From NCBI GenBank assembly GCA_903970615.1, contig CAJCJH010000027.1, positions 1 through 34,731 on the forward strand: 34,731 nucleotides of DNA, written 5' to 3'. A model generated the notes under the pieces. The model saw nothing but the letters and a program-made list of their open reading frames with translations. It did no database searches and was not told the DNA's origin. The translations under genes were made by a program, and so were the position numbers. Shown piece after piece: positions 18,046-27,382 of this stretch. This stretch comes from Rhodospirillales bacterium (GTDB lineage: Bacteria > Pseudomonadota > Gammaproteobacteria > Nevskiales > Nevskiaceae). Within the stretch, counting starts at the first letter, position 1. Each line of letters starts with the position of its first letter.

Positions 18046-19719
18046 ATGCAGCTTGAGAATGCGCGCACGCGGACGCCGCGAAAGTCATTATTGGCCACAA
18101 GTCTTGTCGTGCTTGTGTTGCTGGCGGCCAGCACTGCGCTGGCGAAAGATCACAAGGACGAAAAAAGCGAAGCGGAAACTGCCGCCAAGTTGCCACCGCC
18201 GCGCGCGGAACAACAAGACAGCCAAGGCTCGGTGACGGTGGAAGGTCATCATATCGACTACCGTGCGATTGCCGGCATGCTGGTGGTACATCCCAAGGAT
18301 GCCGACGATACCGGCGCCGATGTCGATGCGCTGGCGAAAGACAGCAAGGATGGCAAGGAGCCGAAGCTGGCCGATCTGCCGCCAGCGGCGACGATGTCTT
18401 ATGTCGCCTACTTCAAACGCGATGCTGCCGCTGCCGGGCGGCCGATTACGTTCATCTTCAACGGCGGGCCGGGCTCATCGACAGTTTGGCTGCACATGGG
18501 TGCGTTTGGACCGCGCCGGGTCGTCACCAAGGACGATACTCACACGCCCGCCGCACCGTATGCGCTGATCAACAACGACTACAGCCTGCTCGATGCCAGC
18601 GATCTGGTTTTCGTCGATGCGCCGGGCACCGGTTTCGGCCGGCTCTACGGCAAGGACAAGGAAAAAGCGTTCTGGGGTGTGGATCAGGACGCACAGGCTT
18701 TCGCGGATTTCATCGGCCAGTTCCTGTCGAAATTCGATCGCTGGAATTCTCCGAAATATCTGTTCGGCGAAAGTTACGGCACCACGCGCGCGGCAGCGCT
18801 CTCCAACATTTTGCAGAACGATAAATCGATCGATCTGAATGGCGTGATCCTGCTGTCGCAGATTCTGAGTTTCGATGACAGCGTCGATGTGCCGCAGGCC
18901 AATCCCGGCGTCGATCAGCCTTATGCGCTGGCGCTGCCGACGTATACCGCAACCGCTTGGTATCACCACAAATTGCCGGATGCGCCGGCCGCGCTGCCAC
19001 CGTTACTGGCCGAAGTGGAACAGTTCGCACTGAACGATTACGCGCTGGCATTGGCGGCCGGTTCGACGCTCGATCCGCAGCGCAAACACGCGATCGCCGA
19101 GAAACTGCATCAGTACACTGGTCTGGCCACCGACTACATCGAGAAATCCGATCTGCGCGTCAACGGCGGCCAGTTCTCGAAAATGCTGCTGGACGATACC
19201 GACATGACGACCGGTCGGCTCGACACGCGCTTCTCCGGGCCGAGCATCGATCCACTCAGCCGCGAAGCCGATTACGACCCGCAATCGAGTTCGATTTCGT
19301 CGGCGTATGTCTCGGCGTTCAACGCTTATGTGCGCGACGAATTGAAATTCGGCCAGGACAAAAACTACAAGCCGGAGATTGACGCCGAGAGCAAGTGGAT
19401 TTTTATGCATCAGCCACCGGGCGCACCGATGCCCTTGCCGCAATCCACCAATGTGATGCCCGACCTGGCCAACGCGATGAAGCAGAATCCGAATCTGCAT
19501 GTGCTGCTGAATTCCGGCTACTACGACCTCGCCACGCCGTTTTTCGCGGCGGTTTATGAAATGCATCACTTGCCGTTGCCGCCCAAATTGCAAGGCAATA
19601 TCGAATACCGGTTTTACGAATCCGGCCACATGGTCTACGCGCATCAGGAGTCGCTGAAAGCACTGCACGATAACGTCGCAGACTTTATCGGCAAAACTGA
19701 TAATCAAGCCGGGAATTGA
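18046..19719 (+). CDS. Serine carboxypeptidase, peptidase family S10
   Basis: This is a 557-residue exported alpha/beta-hydrolase peptidase. The ATG at 18046 has CGGGAGT six bases upstream and opens a clear signal peptide (MQLENARTRTPRKSLLATSL...LAASTALA). The S10 oxyanion region FNGGPGSSTVWLHMGAFGPR lies near residue 140; the catalytic serine is S243 in GESYGTTRA, the aspartate D494 in SGYYDLATPF, and the histidine H528 in ESGHMVY. A charged Lys/Glu/Asp-rich stretch follows the signal, and the length is normal for bacterial S10 enzymes. It probably trims peptides from the C-terminus in the periplasm or outside the cell. It is monocistronic, with the next gene starting 182 bases downstream. 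Confidence 0.93.
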   Translation: MQLENARTRTPRKSLLATSLVVLVLLAASTALAKDHKDEKSEAETAAKLPPPRAEQQDSQGSVTVEGHHIDYRAIAGMLVVHPKDADDTGADVDALAKDSKDGKEPKLADLPPAATMSYVAYFKRDAAAAGRPITFIFNGGPGSSTVWLHMGAFGPRRVVTKDDTHTPAAPYALINNDYSLLDASDLVFVDAPGTGFGRLYGKDKEKAFWGVDQDAQAFADFIGQFLSKFDRWNSPKYLFGESYGTTRAAALSNILQNDKSIDLNGVILLSQILSFDDSVDVPQANPGVDQPYALALPTYTATAWYHHKLPDAPAALPPLLAEVEQFALNDYALALAAGSTLDPQRKHAIAEKLHQYTGLATDYIEKSDLRVNGGQFSKMLLDDTDMTTGRLDTRFSGPSIDPLSREADYDPQSSSISSAYVSAFNAYVRDELKFGQDKNYKPEIDAESKWIFMHQPPGAPMPLPQSTNVMPDLANAMKQNPNLHVLLNSGYYDLATPFFAAVYEMHHLPLPPKLQGNIEYRFYESGHMVYAHQESLKALHDNVADFIGKTDNQAGN

Positions 19720-19901
19720 GCGCTGACCGATTACGCTCTGAAATTGAAAATACTCCCACGGGTATAGGGAAGGGCGAAAAAAATCTAACGTCCGGGCAGG
19801 CGTCGATCACTTTCGACTCCGCTCCAGACTCGCCACAGCGACGCTGCGACCGGGCGCGTCGAATATCGACAGTGATCGTCGGCCGGCGATATTCTCCCGC
19901 G

Positions 19902-20948
19902 ATGAAATTCACCCGGCGTCAAACGATAGAACGGCAGCTCGCGCGCAGCCTGCTCGGCCTGCCTAAACCACTGCTGCGCTGGCTCGGCGGCAAACCGGTT
20001 GTGCGCGATGGATTGACGCTCGATCCGCAACTGCAACTGCTGCTGAAATTGCAGCATCTCAGCGGCAAGAAGCTGGTTCGCTCGCAAACGCCTGTCGCGC
20101 GCATGCGGGCCAATCTGGATATCGAGAGCAATATTTTCACGCCGAAACCGGATGCACTCGAAACGGTGCGCGAAGTCTTACTGGAAGGCCCGGCCGGCGC
20201 AATCGCTGCGCGGCTCTATCGCCCGCATGGACTCGAAAATGCGTCGCCTGCGCTGGTATTTTTTCATGGCGGCGGCTTCGTGCTCGGCTCGCTCGATTCG
20301 CACGATGCGCCGTGCCGCTGGCTCGCCCTGAACGCAGGCTGCGTGGTCATTTCGGTGGACTATCGTCTGGCGCCCGAACACCGTTTTCCGGCCGGGATCG
20401 AGGATGCGATCGCAGCGTTCAGAGACGTAACCAAACGCGCAGCGGAATTCGGCATTGATGCGGCGCACATTGCGGTTGGCGGCGACAGCGCGGGCGGCAA
20501 TCTCGCCACGGTGATCGCACAACAGGTTCGTGGCGAAGCGCTGACGCCCTGCTTTCAACTGCTGTTTTATCCGACTACCGATGCGACCTTGTCATCGGCT
20601 TCGATCAACACTTTCGCCAGCGGTTTTCTGCTCGAACGCGCGTCGATGGAATACTTCGTCAACACCTATTTGCCACCCGCACAAGACCGCCAAGATCCGC
20701 GCTGCTCGCCGTTGTTCGGCGAACTCAAGGGTTTGCCTCCGGCCTTGGTCATCACCGCAGGTTTCGATCCGCTGCGCGACGAAGGCGAAGCTTATGCGGC
20801 GCAAATGAAAGCCGCCGGAGTCCGCGTCGAAGTGCGCCGCTACGACAGCCTGATTCATGGCTTTATCAACATGATTGGCGGCGTCGATACCGCAGCCCTC
20901 GCAATGCACGATGCGGCCGCCGCGCTGCGTGCTGCATTTGCCCATTGA
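19902..20948 (+). CDS. Alpha/beta hydrolase, hormone-sensitive-lipase type esterase
   Basis: This 348-residue protein begins at ATG 19902, although the frame is open further upstream. It belongs to the HSL/family IV esterases: the oxyanion motif H122-GGGF, the nucleophile S196 in GDSAGGN, D289 in AGFDPLRDEG, and H319 in LIHGF complete the site. SVDYRLAPEHRFPAGIEDA is the family signature between them. The N-terminal cap region (about residues 1-90) carries many leucines and no signal peptide, so a cytoplasmic or membrane-associated enzyme for short acyl esters is likely. It is separate from the S10 peptidase gene, with 182 bases between, and no natural partner is visible. Confidence 0.92.
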   Translation: MKFTRRQTIERQLARSLLGLPKPLLRWLGGKPVVRDGLTLDPQLQLLLKLQHLSGKKLVRSQTPVARMRANLDIESNIFTPKPDALETVREVLLEGPAGAIAARLYRPHGLENASPALVFFHGGGFVLGSLDSHDAPCRWLALNAGCVVISVDYRLAPEHRFPAGIEDAIAAFRDVTKRAAEFGIDAAHIAVGGDSAGGNLATVIAQQVRGEALTPCFQLLFYPTTDATLSSASINTFASGFLLERASMEYFVNTYLPPAQDRQDPRCSPLFGELKGLPPALVITAGFDPLRDEGEAYAAQMKAAGVRVEVRRYDSLIHGFINMIGGVDTAALAMHDAAAALRAAFAH

Positions 20949-21125
20949 GCCAGTCAATTCAGGCATCCACGGCGAAATAACCTCGTATCGTCGATAGTCT
21001 CCGTCGGTATTTTCCGGTGGTTTCAAGATTGCTTCTAGCTGGCGTCGGCTTGCAATAATTTCAGCGGCGCTGACATCCGTGCCACCGATTTCGTGTACGT
21101 TGCGGGCTTGTCATCCGAGACTACG

Positions 21126-21905
21126 ATGTCATCGACTGTACCGCCGGAATTGCTGCGCGCGGACGAGCCTGCGCCGTTTCAGATCGTGCAGCCGCAGGCG
21201 CGTTCGCGCTTCGTGCTGTGCTGCGATCACGCCGGGCGCCGCTTGCCGCAAGCGCTGGGTGATCTCGGCGTTGCGGCAGCAGAATTGCAGCGACATATCG
21301 CCTGGGATATCGGTGCTGCGGAAGTGAGCTTGCGGCTCGCGGAAGCGCTGGATGCGGTTGCCATCCTGCAGCCTTATTCGCGGCTGGTGATCGATTGCAA
21401 TCGTCCCTTGATCGCCGAGGATTCGATTGCGACGATCAGCGAAGACACCGAAATTCCGGCCAATAAAAATCTGGATTCGGATGCCAAGGCGCAGCGCGCA
21501 AAGACCATATTCGAGCCGTATCACGCGCAATTGCAGGCGGCGCTGGATGCGCGCATGAACCAATCGCCTTCGCCGATTCTGGTTTCGATGCACAGTTTTA
21601 CACCGGTTTATCGCGGCGTAGCGCGGCCCTGGGCAATCGGCGTGCTGTATCACCGCGATGCGCGGCTGGGCCACGCGCTTTTGGCTTTGCTGCGCGCCGA
21701 AAATCAATGGCCGGTGGGCGATAACCAGCCGTATGCGGTGGACGACGAGCATGATTACACCGTGCCGCAGCATGGCGAGAAGCGCGGGGTAGCGCACGTC
21801 GAAATCGAAATCCGGCAGGACTTGATCGACAGCACCGAGGGCCAGACACAATGGGCTGGCATACTGGCGCGCCTGCTGCCGGTGGCAGCGGCGGCAATTC
21901 CTTAA
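21126..21905 (+). CDS. N-formylglutamate amidohydrolase family protein
   Basis: This is a 259-residue protein when begun at ATG 21126; a longer reading from GTG 21093 is possible. The family marks are CCDHAGRRLPQALGDLG near residue 40, HIAWDIGAAEVSLRLAEAL, YSRLVIDCNRP (the conserved Y-S-R-x-x-x-D-x-N-R), and later MHSFTPVYRG. The enzyme class hydrolyses N-formylglutamate to formate and glutamate in histidine breakdown. The classical hutG sits in a hut operon; here no other hut gene is near, and many orphan members have unknown substrates. The C-terminus VEIEIRQDLI fits the family. It is monocistronic or followed by the transglutaminase-like gene 105 bases later. Confidence 0.87.
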   Translation: MSSTVPPELLRADEPAPFQIVQPQARSRFVLCCDHAGRRLPQALGDLGVAAAELQRHIAWDIGAAEVSLRLAEALDAVAILQPYSRLVIDCNRPLIAEDSIATISEDTEIPANKNLDSDAKAQRAKTIFEPYHAQLQAALDARMNQSPSPILVSMHSFTPVYRGVARPWAIGVLYHRDARLGHALLALLRAENQWPVGDNQPYAVDDEHDYTVPQHGEKRGVAHVEIEIRQDLIDSTEGQTQWAGILARLLPVAAAAIP

Positions 21906-22010
21906 AGCTTCTATCTTTCGCCCTGCGAAAAACTTTCGCTTCGGCGCAAGGTCTTTTTCACCAGCCCGGTTCCGGCTGCTTCTCACCAAACTTCAAGCTT
22001 CGGGAGCACT

Positions 22011-22829
22011 ATGCAGATTCGCGTGGGCTATGACTTGCTGTATTCGTGCCCGGCGCCGACGCCGATGATCGTCACGCTGAGTATCCACTACACGCGGGCT
22101 TCGGACATCGTACAGCCGGACCATCTGATTCTGGAACCGTCGATCCCGATCCGCGGCTATCGAGATGGCTTCGGCAATTGGTGCAGTCGCATCGTCGCGC
22201 CGGCTGGCCAGCTGCGCCTGCGCAGCAGCGCGCTGGTGCGTGATTCCGGCCTGCCCGATCCGGTGGTGCCGTACGCGCAGCAGCATGCGGTGCAGGATCT
22301 GCCGCAGGAAACGCTGGTGTATCTGCTCGGCAGCCGCTACTGCGAAACCGATCAACTCTCGCAAATCGCCTGGAATCTTTTCGGCAATACGCCGGAGGGC
22401 TGGCCGCGCGTGCAGGCCATTTGCGACTTCGTCCACAACCACATCCAGTTCGGCTATCAATATGCGAATGCGATGAAGACGGCGTGGATGGCGTATCAGG
22501 AACGGCGCGGCGTCTGCCGCGATTTCGCGCATCTGGCGATTACCTTGTGCCGCTGCATGAATATTCCGGCGCGTTACTGCACCGGCTATCTCGGCGATAT
22601 CGGCATTCCGCCGGTCGACGCACCGATGGATTTTTCCGGCTGGTTCGAGGCTTATCTGAACGGCCAGTGGTATACCTTCGATGCGCGCCATAACGTGCCG
22701 CGAATCGGCCGCATCCTGATCGCGCGCGGCCGCGACGCTGCCGACGTGGCGATCACCACCTCTTACGGACCGTCTCATCTTCAAGCCTTTCAGGTGTGGA
22801 CCGATGAAGTCACCGAAAATTTTGCATAG
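22011..22829 (+). CDS. Transglutaminase-like cysteine protease-fold protein
   Basis: This is a 272-residue protein with an N-terminal beta-rich transglutaminase-associated domain (about 1-110) and a transglutaminase-like core (about 130-230). The start has CGGGAGC six bases upstream. The core has the nucleophile C169 in RRGVCRDFAHLAITLCR and aspartate D224 in WYTFDARHN. The position where bacterial members usually have the catalytic histidine (HAW) is occupied by serine-glycine here (S209 in MDFSGWFEAYL); the only nearby histidine is H227 in DARHN. Either this subfamily uses another histidine or is inactive as a protease. No signal peptide is present. It may act in the cytoplasm on an unknown amide bond. 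Confidence 0.85.
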   Translation: MQIRVGYDLLYSCPAPTPMIVTLSIHYTRASDIVQPDHLILEPSIPIRGYRDGFGNWCSRIVAPAGQLRLRSSALVRDSGLPDPVVPYAQQHAVQDLPQETLVYLLGSRYCETDQLSQIAWNLFGNTPEGWPRVQAICDFVHNHIQFGYQYANAMKTAWMAYQERRGVCRDFAHLAITLCRCMNIPARYCTGYLGDIGIPPVDAPMDFSGWFEAYLNGQWYTFDARHNVPRIGRILIARGRDAADVAITTSYGPSHLQAFQVWTDEVTENFA

Positions 22830-22982
22830 GCGAATACGGCACGAATTTCAAACTTCCCGGCAGATACTGAGCGGGTCCAAACCTGGATGGCAGCCGGGAT
22901 TTACACCGTCATTCACGCTTGCTTTAATCCAAACCGCCCTTAGAGTGCATCCAACAGGGATTGCGAACGAAAGGTGGACGCT

Positions 22983-23267
22983 ATGTTTGGACTCGTGCTT
23001 GTGGCGGTGATTGTTCTTGGCTTGTGGATGACGCTAGCGCTGATCGGGCTGGTGTTCAAGCTGGTCTTTGGCCTTATCGGCGGAATGTTCTGGGTTTTCG
23101 GCGGATTCGTCGGCCTGCTGTTCGCCAGCATTTTGAGCCTGGTACTGCTGCCGGTGGCCGGCTTGCTGATGCTGCCACTGCTACTTCCGGCGCTGGCTTT
23201 TGGCACGCTGATCTGGCTGCTGCTGCGCAGTCCACGCCAGCCCGTGGTGATTACGCAATATCGCTGA
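22983..23267 (+). CDS. Small hydrophobic membrane protein of unknown function
   Basis: This is a 94-residue, almost entirely hydrophobic protein with about three helices (about 4-28, 30-52 and 53-82), rich in glycine, leucine and phenylalanine, and ending in a short polar tail RSPRQPVVITQYR. The ATG has AAAGGTGG upstream at a good distance, which supports real translation and this start. A G-x-x-G pattern (FGLIGGMFWVFGGFVG) could mediate helix packing. It resembles short bacterial inner-membrane proteins of unknown function; no family name can be given. It lies 153 bases after the transglutaminase-like gene and converges on the Wzi-like gene. Confidence 0.7.
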   Translation: MFGLVLVAVIVLGLWMTLALIGLVFKLVFGLIGGMFWVFGGFVGLLFASILSLVLLPVAGLLMLPLLLPALAFGTLIWLLLRSPRQPVVITQYR

Positions 23268-23314
23268 GTCGGTCGGCTGAGAAGCCCGTCGTGCGGAGGC
23301 TGCAAACCTGATTT

Positions 23315-24880
23315 TTAGAAGCGATAGCTGACGCCCCCTTCCACCGCGAATTTTCCGCCATCGCGCGGATAGACCTGTGCATCCTGCGCGCGCATGGCGA
23401 AATCGAAGGTGAACAAATGCAGCGGCACCGACAAGCCCGCTTCGATCTGGTTGATCAGCACCGGCTGGGCGCTGACGACATTGCGCTCGGTGCTGCCGGT
23501 TTGCTGGATCGCCGCAAGTGCTGCGCTGTTGATGTGCGCCCGGTAGTAGACCACGCGATAAGTCCAGCCGGCGCTATCGGTCAACAAACCCGCGAGCGAT
23601 AACAGCCGCGATTCGCTGTCCAGCGAAAATCCGAGCGTGCGATCCCGATAGCGATAGCCATCGACATAAGTGTAATTGTTATAGGCCGTGCCGGTGGCTT
23701 TCTTGCCGAAATCGAACCAGTTCAGCGTCGCCACCGAATCGGCATATTCCGCAATCATGCGCCAGTGTGCGCCGGCATCCTGCCAGGGGCCGGCGAGCGT
23801 CAAACCGCCGAGATAGCTGGTGTAGGCATGCGTGAACGGCCCGGTATCTTCGTTCATGAACTGCACGTAAGGCGACACCGCCAGCACGCCGAAGCTGTGG
23901 CTGACTTTGAAATCGATGCCGGCTTCGTCATTGGTTTCGTCGGTATGCGTGGGATCGTTGCGCACATCGATTTCGGCCTTGAGCGGATCGCAAACATGAT
24001 GGCTGCCGCAGAGTTCCGTATTGCGTGTCAGCCCGATTTCCAGACCTTGCAACGGCGCGAAACTGAGCCGGAAGCCAGTGAGCACGGTATACCGGTCGAT
24101 GCGCTCGCCATCCAGCAGACCGACGAAAAGATTCAACTGCCATGGCCCGATCCAGCTGAGCCACGGCGACTCGAACGCATGCGGATCGTTGCGCATCAGG
24201 CCGATCTTCGGAAACGGCCGCGCGTTGTTGGAAAGCAGCAGACTGGAAGTCCAGCCCGGACCTTCCCATTGCTCGACCCAACCGCCGTAAACCCTTACGC
24301 CGCCGAGCTGCGCGGCCACATAGCTGCCATCCAGCGCAAAGCGCGCGTCGTTGCCATCGAAGTGCGTCTGTTCGCCGACCAGAAGTCGCGCACTCAATTG
24401 ATCTTGATTCCAGCTGAGGCCAGCGCTGGCATCGGCCTGATCGCGCGCCAGCGTGCCGAAATCGCGGATGGTTTCGGCCGAGTTGGTCAGCCGCGCGTCA
24501 GCCATGGGATGCAGATCTTGGTCGTGATGATCCAGCGGAATGCGCGCCAATATCCGCTCGGCAGCCCGCTGCACGAATTCGGGCTGATGCTCCATCCGAT
24601 CCGCATCGGCGAGCCGCGTGACTTGCCCCGCCGGAATCGGCCAGGTCGTCACCAGCCCATCGATCAAACCGCGCGAGGCGAGCAATTCGACGTCGCTGCG
24701 CAGACCGCGGTCACCCACTTCCAGCCAAGGCTGCGCCTGTGTATGTTGTGCGGCGCCAAGTAAAAGCAGGCCCAGCGCGCATGACCGATATCGGCGCCGC
24801 TTAAGTTGCTGATCTGGACGTCTATGCCGACGCTCAGGGCGGCAGTTGGCACGCAGCGCTGCAAAGTACGACGCACCCAT
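23315..24880 (-). CDS. Wzi-like capsule assembly / outer-membrane beta-barrel protein
   Basis: This is a 521-residue protein when started at ATG 24880, which has AAAGGGG six bases upstream. A long arginine-rich n-region is followed by the signal core CALGLLLLGAAQHTQAQ. The mature protein begins WLEVGDRGLRSDVELLASRGLIDGLVTTWPIP, the helical plug segment typical of the Wzi family, and YGGWVEQWEGPGW is the conserved barrel motif. The protein ends in YRF, a C-terminal aromatic signal for outer-membrane barrel assembly. E. coli Wzi anchors K-type capsule at the surface; no capsule genes are near, and the family is also common in capsule-free bacteria, so the role here is open. It is transcribed alone. 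Confidence 0.88.
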   Translation of the reverse strand: MGASYFAALRANCRPERRHRRPDQQLKRRRYRSCALGLLLLGAAQHTQAQPWLEVGDRGLRSDVELLASRGLIDGLVTTWPIPAGQVTRLADADRMEHQPEFVQRAAERILARIPLDHHDQDLHPMADARLTNSAETIRDFGTLARDQADASAGLSWNQDQLSARLLVGEQTHFDGNDARFALDGSYVAAQLGGVRVYGGWVEQWEGPGWTSSLLLSNNARPFPKIGLMRNDPHAFESPWLSWIGPWQLNLFVGLLDGERIDRYTVLTGFRLSFAPLQGLEIGLTRNTELCGSHHVCDPLKAEIDVRNDPTHTDETNDEAGIDFKVSHSFGVLAVSPYVQFMNEDTGPFTHAYTSYLGGLTLAGPWQDAGAHWRMIAEYADSVATLNWFDFGKKATGTAYNNYTYVDGYRYRDRTLGFSLDSESRLLSLAGLLTDSAGWTYRVVYYRAHINSAALAAIQQTGSTERNVVSAQPVLINQIEAGLSVPLHLFTFDFAMRAQDAQVYPRDGGKFAVEGGVSYRF

Positions 24881-25159
24881 TTGAACCCCTTTCTGCGCCG
24901 CTTGGGTAATGTGCGCAAGCGCGCGCCCAAGCTGCGATTTTTCGTGCAAAGCCAGCGCCAAGGCGCGTTCAGCAAGCAACGCGCGACCGAATTAGGCCAA
25001 GCGTAACAGGCTGTCGCCGACGATGTCGTGAGGGATTGCGGCCGGTGCAAACGCGAGCCCGAAAAGAATCAGAACCTGTCTGCGGAAAGTTTTGTACAGT
25101 CACGCTCGGATGGCTCGATAAACTTCGCAGCCTGCCTTATCCACTCAGCGGAGACCGAC
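24881..25159. other. Divergent intergenic region between the Wzi-like and dacB genes
   Basis: These 279 bases lie between two divergent genes. Both reading frames extend into it (minus to 24979, plus from 25028), but neither extension has a ribosome binding site or plausible signal sequence. No dyad or promoter could be fixed. Confidence 0.35.
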
Positions 25160-26647
25160 TTGTTCCAGTTGCACCGATTGCCATCGATTTCATTGATCCG
25201 CCGTAGCTGCTGTCCCATTTTGATCTGCGCCGCCGCGCTCAGTGCGCCCGCAATGGCGGAATGGTCCGCGCTCGATGCGCTGCAACACTCGGGGGCTGCG
25301 ATCACCGCACTCGCGGTCGATCTCGATACCGGCAACACGATTCAACAGCTCGATGCAGACAAGCGGCTGACACCGGCATCGCTGACCAAGCTGGCGGTGG
25401 CCGCCACTGCGCTCGATGTCTGGCCTGCCGACAAAACCTTTCAGACCCGCGTGCTCGGCCTCGGCCAGTTTTCGAGCGGCAAGATCAAGGGCGATCTGAT
25501 TCTGCAAAGCAGCGATTCCACGCTCGATCATCAGGCGCTGTGGTCGCTCGCGGCACAGTTGAAAGGCGCGGGCGTCAGCGAAGTCAGTGGCAATCTGCGC
25601 ATCAACACCGCTCCATTTGGTCCGCTCGGCTGCGAGACCAAGGATCGCTGCGATGCCTTGCGCCGCAGCGACACTGCCTACAACGCGCCGCTCTCAGCGG
25701 TCGGCGTGGACTATGGCAACTGGTGCGTGGATGTGCGCTCGACCGAAGTCGGCAAGCCGGCGCTGGTGAGCGGTTGCGGCGTCGCCAAGTTGCCGATTCC
25801 GATCGAAGGCGAGATCAACACCATCGGCGCGAATGACGCCCAGACGTTCTGGGTTTCGCGCTCGAGCGACGACAGCGGCGATCGCCTGCACGTCGGCGGC
25901 GCGATTCCTTTGGGTGCTGCACAAAGCCTGTATCGCGCGATGTCGGATGGCTCGATGGGCGTGGGCCTGCTGTTGAAGGAGACGCTCGATGAGATGAACA
26001 TCAAGGTCGATGGCGAGGTGCAGCTCGATCGCAACGCGATTTCCGCTTCGGCCTATCCGCTGGCGGTGATCGAAGGCCTCAGCCTGAAGGAGCAGCTCGG
26101 CCGCATGCTGCGCTTCTCGAACAACTACATCGCCGACATGCTGACGCTGAATCTCGCCGCGGCGGAATCACCCAATAGCGTTGGGCAACTCGCGGATGCC
26201 GCGAAAACGCTGACGGCTTTCGTCGCCAACGCCAGGCTCAAATCCAGCAAGCCCGCGAGCGCCGGGCCGCCGCTGTTCAGCGGCAGTGGATTGACGCCGG
26301 AGAACTTATTATCAGCCGAAGATCTGGTCGGCCTGTTATCAGCGCAATACCACAACACACGCAAATTCCCCGCGTTTTACGGCGGTTTGGTGGTGCCACG
26401 CGAAGCGCCGTTCGCATTCCTGCGCATGGGCAGTCCCGCGTGGCTGGATCGCGTCGCGCTAAAAACCGGCACGATGGACGACCCGCATTCGGTCGCCGGC
26501 ATCGCCGGTTATGTGCGCAAGAAAGACGGCGGCTGGATCGCCTTCGCCATCATCGTCAATGGCGGCCCGCATCTGCTGCACGTGCCGCTATACAAATCGA
26601 TGGAAGCGATGCGGGCAGATATCGATGCGCTGCTGGCGCGCTACTGA
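25160..26647 (+). CDS. dacB: D-alanyl-D-alanine carboxypeptidase/endopeptidase, PBP4 (S13 family)
   Basis: This periplasmic low-molecular-weight penicillin-binding protein trims and cuts peptidoglycan cross-links. All three active-site motifs are present: SxxK in TPASLTKLAVA, SxN in RFSNNYIADM, and KTG in ALKTGTMDDPHSVAGIAGY. The large insertion between the first two motifs (about residues 80-290) with a CETKDRC loop is typical of PBP4. The chosen start is TTG at 25160 with GGAG seven bases upstream, giving 495 residues; a TTG at 25193 would give a tidier signal peptide (IRRSCCPILICAAALSAPAMA), and the frame is open back to 25028. There is no suitable ATG, so the exact start is uncertain. A conserved hypothetical gene follows after 39 bases. 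Confidence 0.92.
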   Translation: MFQLHRLPSISLIRRSCCPILICAAALSAPAMAEWSALDALQHSGAAITALAVDLDTGNTIQQLDADKRLTPASLTKLAVAATALDVWPADKTFQTRVLGLGQFSSGKIKGDLILQSSDSTLDHQALWSLAAQLKGAGVSEVSGNLRINTAPFGPLGCETKDRCDALRRSDTAYNAPLSAVGVDYGNWCVDVRSTEVGKPALVSGCGVAKLPIPIEGEINTIGANDAQTFWVSRSSDDSGDRLHVGGAIPLGAAQSLYRAMSDGSMGVGLLLKETLDEMNIKVDGEVQLDRNAISASAYPLAVIEGLSLKEQLGRMLRFSNNYIADMLTLNLAAAESPNSVGQLADAAKTLTAFVANARLKSSKPASAGPPLFSGSGLTPENLLSAEDLVGLLSAQYHNTRKFPAFYGGLVVPREAPFAFLRMGSPAWLDRVALKTGTMDDPHSVAGIAGYVRKKDGGWIAFAIIVNGGPHLLHVPLYKSMEAMRADIDALLARY

Positions 26648-26686
26648 TTCCGCCACTCGTCCACTCGATAACCGCATTGCACGACG

Positions 26687-27292
26687 ATGGAAGGCTGGGT
26701 TAACCGCGCCCTCGCCCGCTGGCCGAATGTGCCCGCGCTGTTCGGCTGGCTGGGGCTGGATCGGCGTGGACGCTGGCTGATTCGTGGTGAACCGATCACG
26801 CGGCCGCAGATCATCGAGACGATCAATCGCAATTACGCCGCCGATGCGGAAGGCCGATGGTTTTTCCAGAACGGCCCGCAGCGCGGTTATGTGGCGTTGG
26901 CCTACGCGCCCTTCGTGTTGACGGCTTCCGCAGACGGCGAACTGTTGTACACGCATACCGGCGAGTTGGTTGCCGATATCACGCAGGCGATCATCGACGA
27001 AGAAGGCTCGATCGTGTTGATGACTGCGCTCGGTGCCGGCCTGCTGCGCGATGCCGATCTGGACTGGGCGCTGAGCCGGCTGCGCTGCAACAGTCAGGCT
27101 ATCGATGAAACCGCCCTCGCCAAGGCACTGGCGCAATGCTCCGGTACGGCGACCGATTTAAGCCTGCAATTCGGCAATCACGCCTTGCCGATGCTGCGGC
27201 TGAATCGCGCGGATGTTCCGGCAAGCCTGGGTTTCGTGCGTGAGCCGCGGGCGTCTTTCGACGCGCCGACTCTGGCCAAGACCTCGCATTGA
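26687..27292 (+). CDS. Conserved hypothetical protein (DUF-type, soluble)
   Basis: This is a 201-residue protein without signal peptide or membrane helix. The opening ALARWPNVPALFGWLGLDRRGRWLIRGEPIT, then RPQIIETINRNYAADAEGRWFFQNGPQRGYVALAYAPFV, looks like a proteobacterial family of unknown function; I cannot give its number with confidence. The middle has IIDEEGSIVLMTALGAGLLRDADLDWALSRL. The R-R-G-R-W and NGPQRGYV motifs are the most conserved-looking parts and no catalytic pattern is evident. It follows dacB by 39 bases and precedes the RIO kinase gene by 90, so all three may be co-transcribed. Confidence 0.75.
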   Translation: MEGWVNRALARWPNVPALFGWLGLDRRGRWLIRGEPITRPQIIETINRNYAADAEGRWFFQNGPQRGYVALAYAPFVLTASADGELLYTHTGELVADITQAIIDEEGSIVLMTALGAGLLRDADLDWALSRLRCNSQAIDETALAKALAQCSGTATDLSLQFGNHALPMLRLNRADVPASLGFVREPRASFDAPTLAKTSH

Positions 27293-27382
27293 GCCGCGCA
27301 CGAGTCATCGTTCGTCGCAATCTTCCGGGCTGCCGATCGTTCCGACCACGAACACCGACGCCTGAATCGTTCACAATGCCGC

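Noticed and set aside
21925-21939. GCGAAA-AAC-TTTCGC dyad after the N-formylglutamate amidohydrolase gene
   Set aside because: A three-base loop and the next bases TTCGGCGCAAGG without a T-run make a terminator doubtful.
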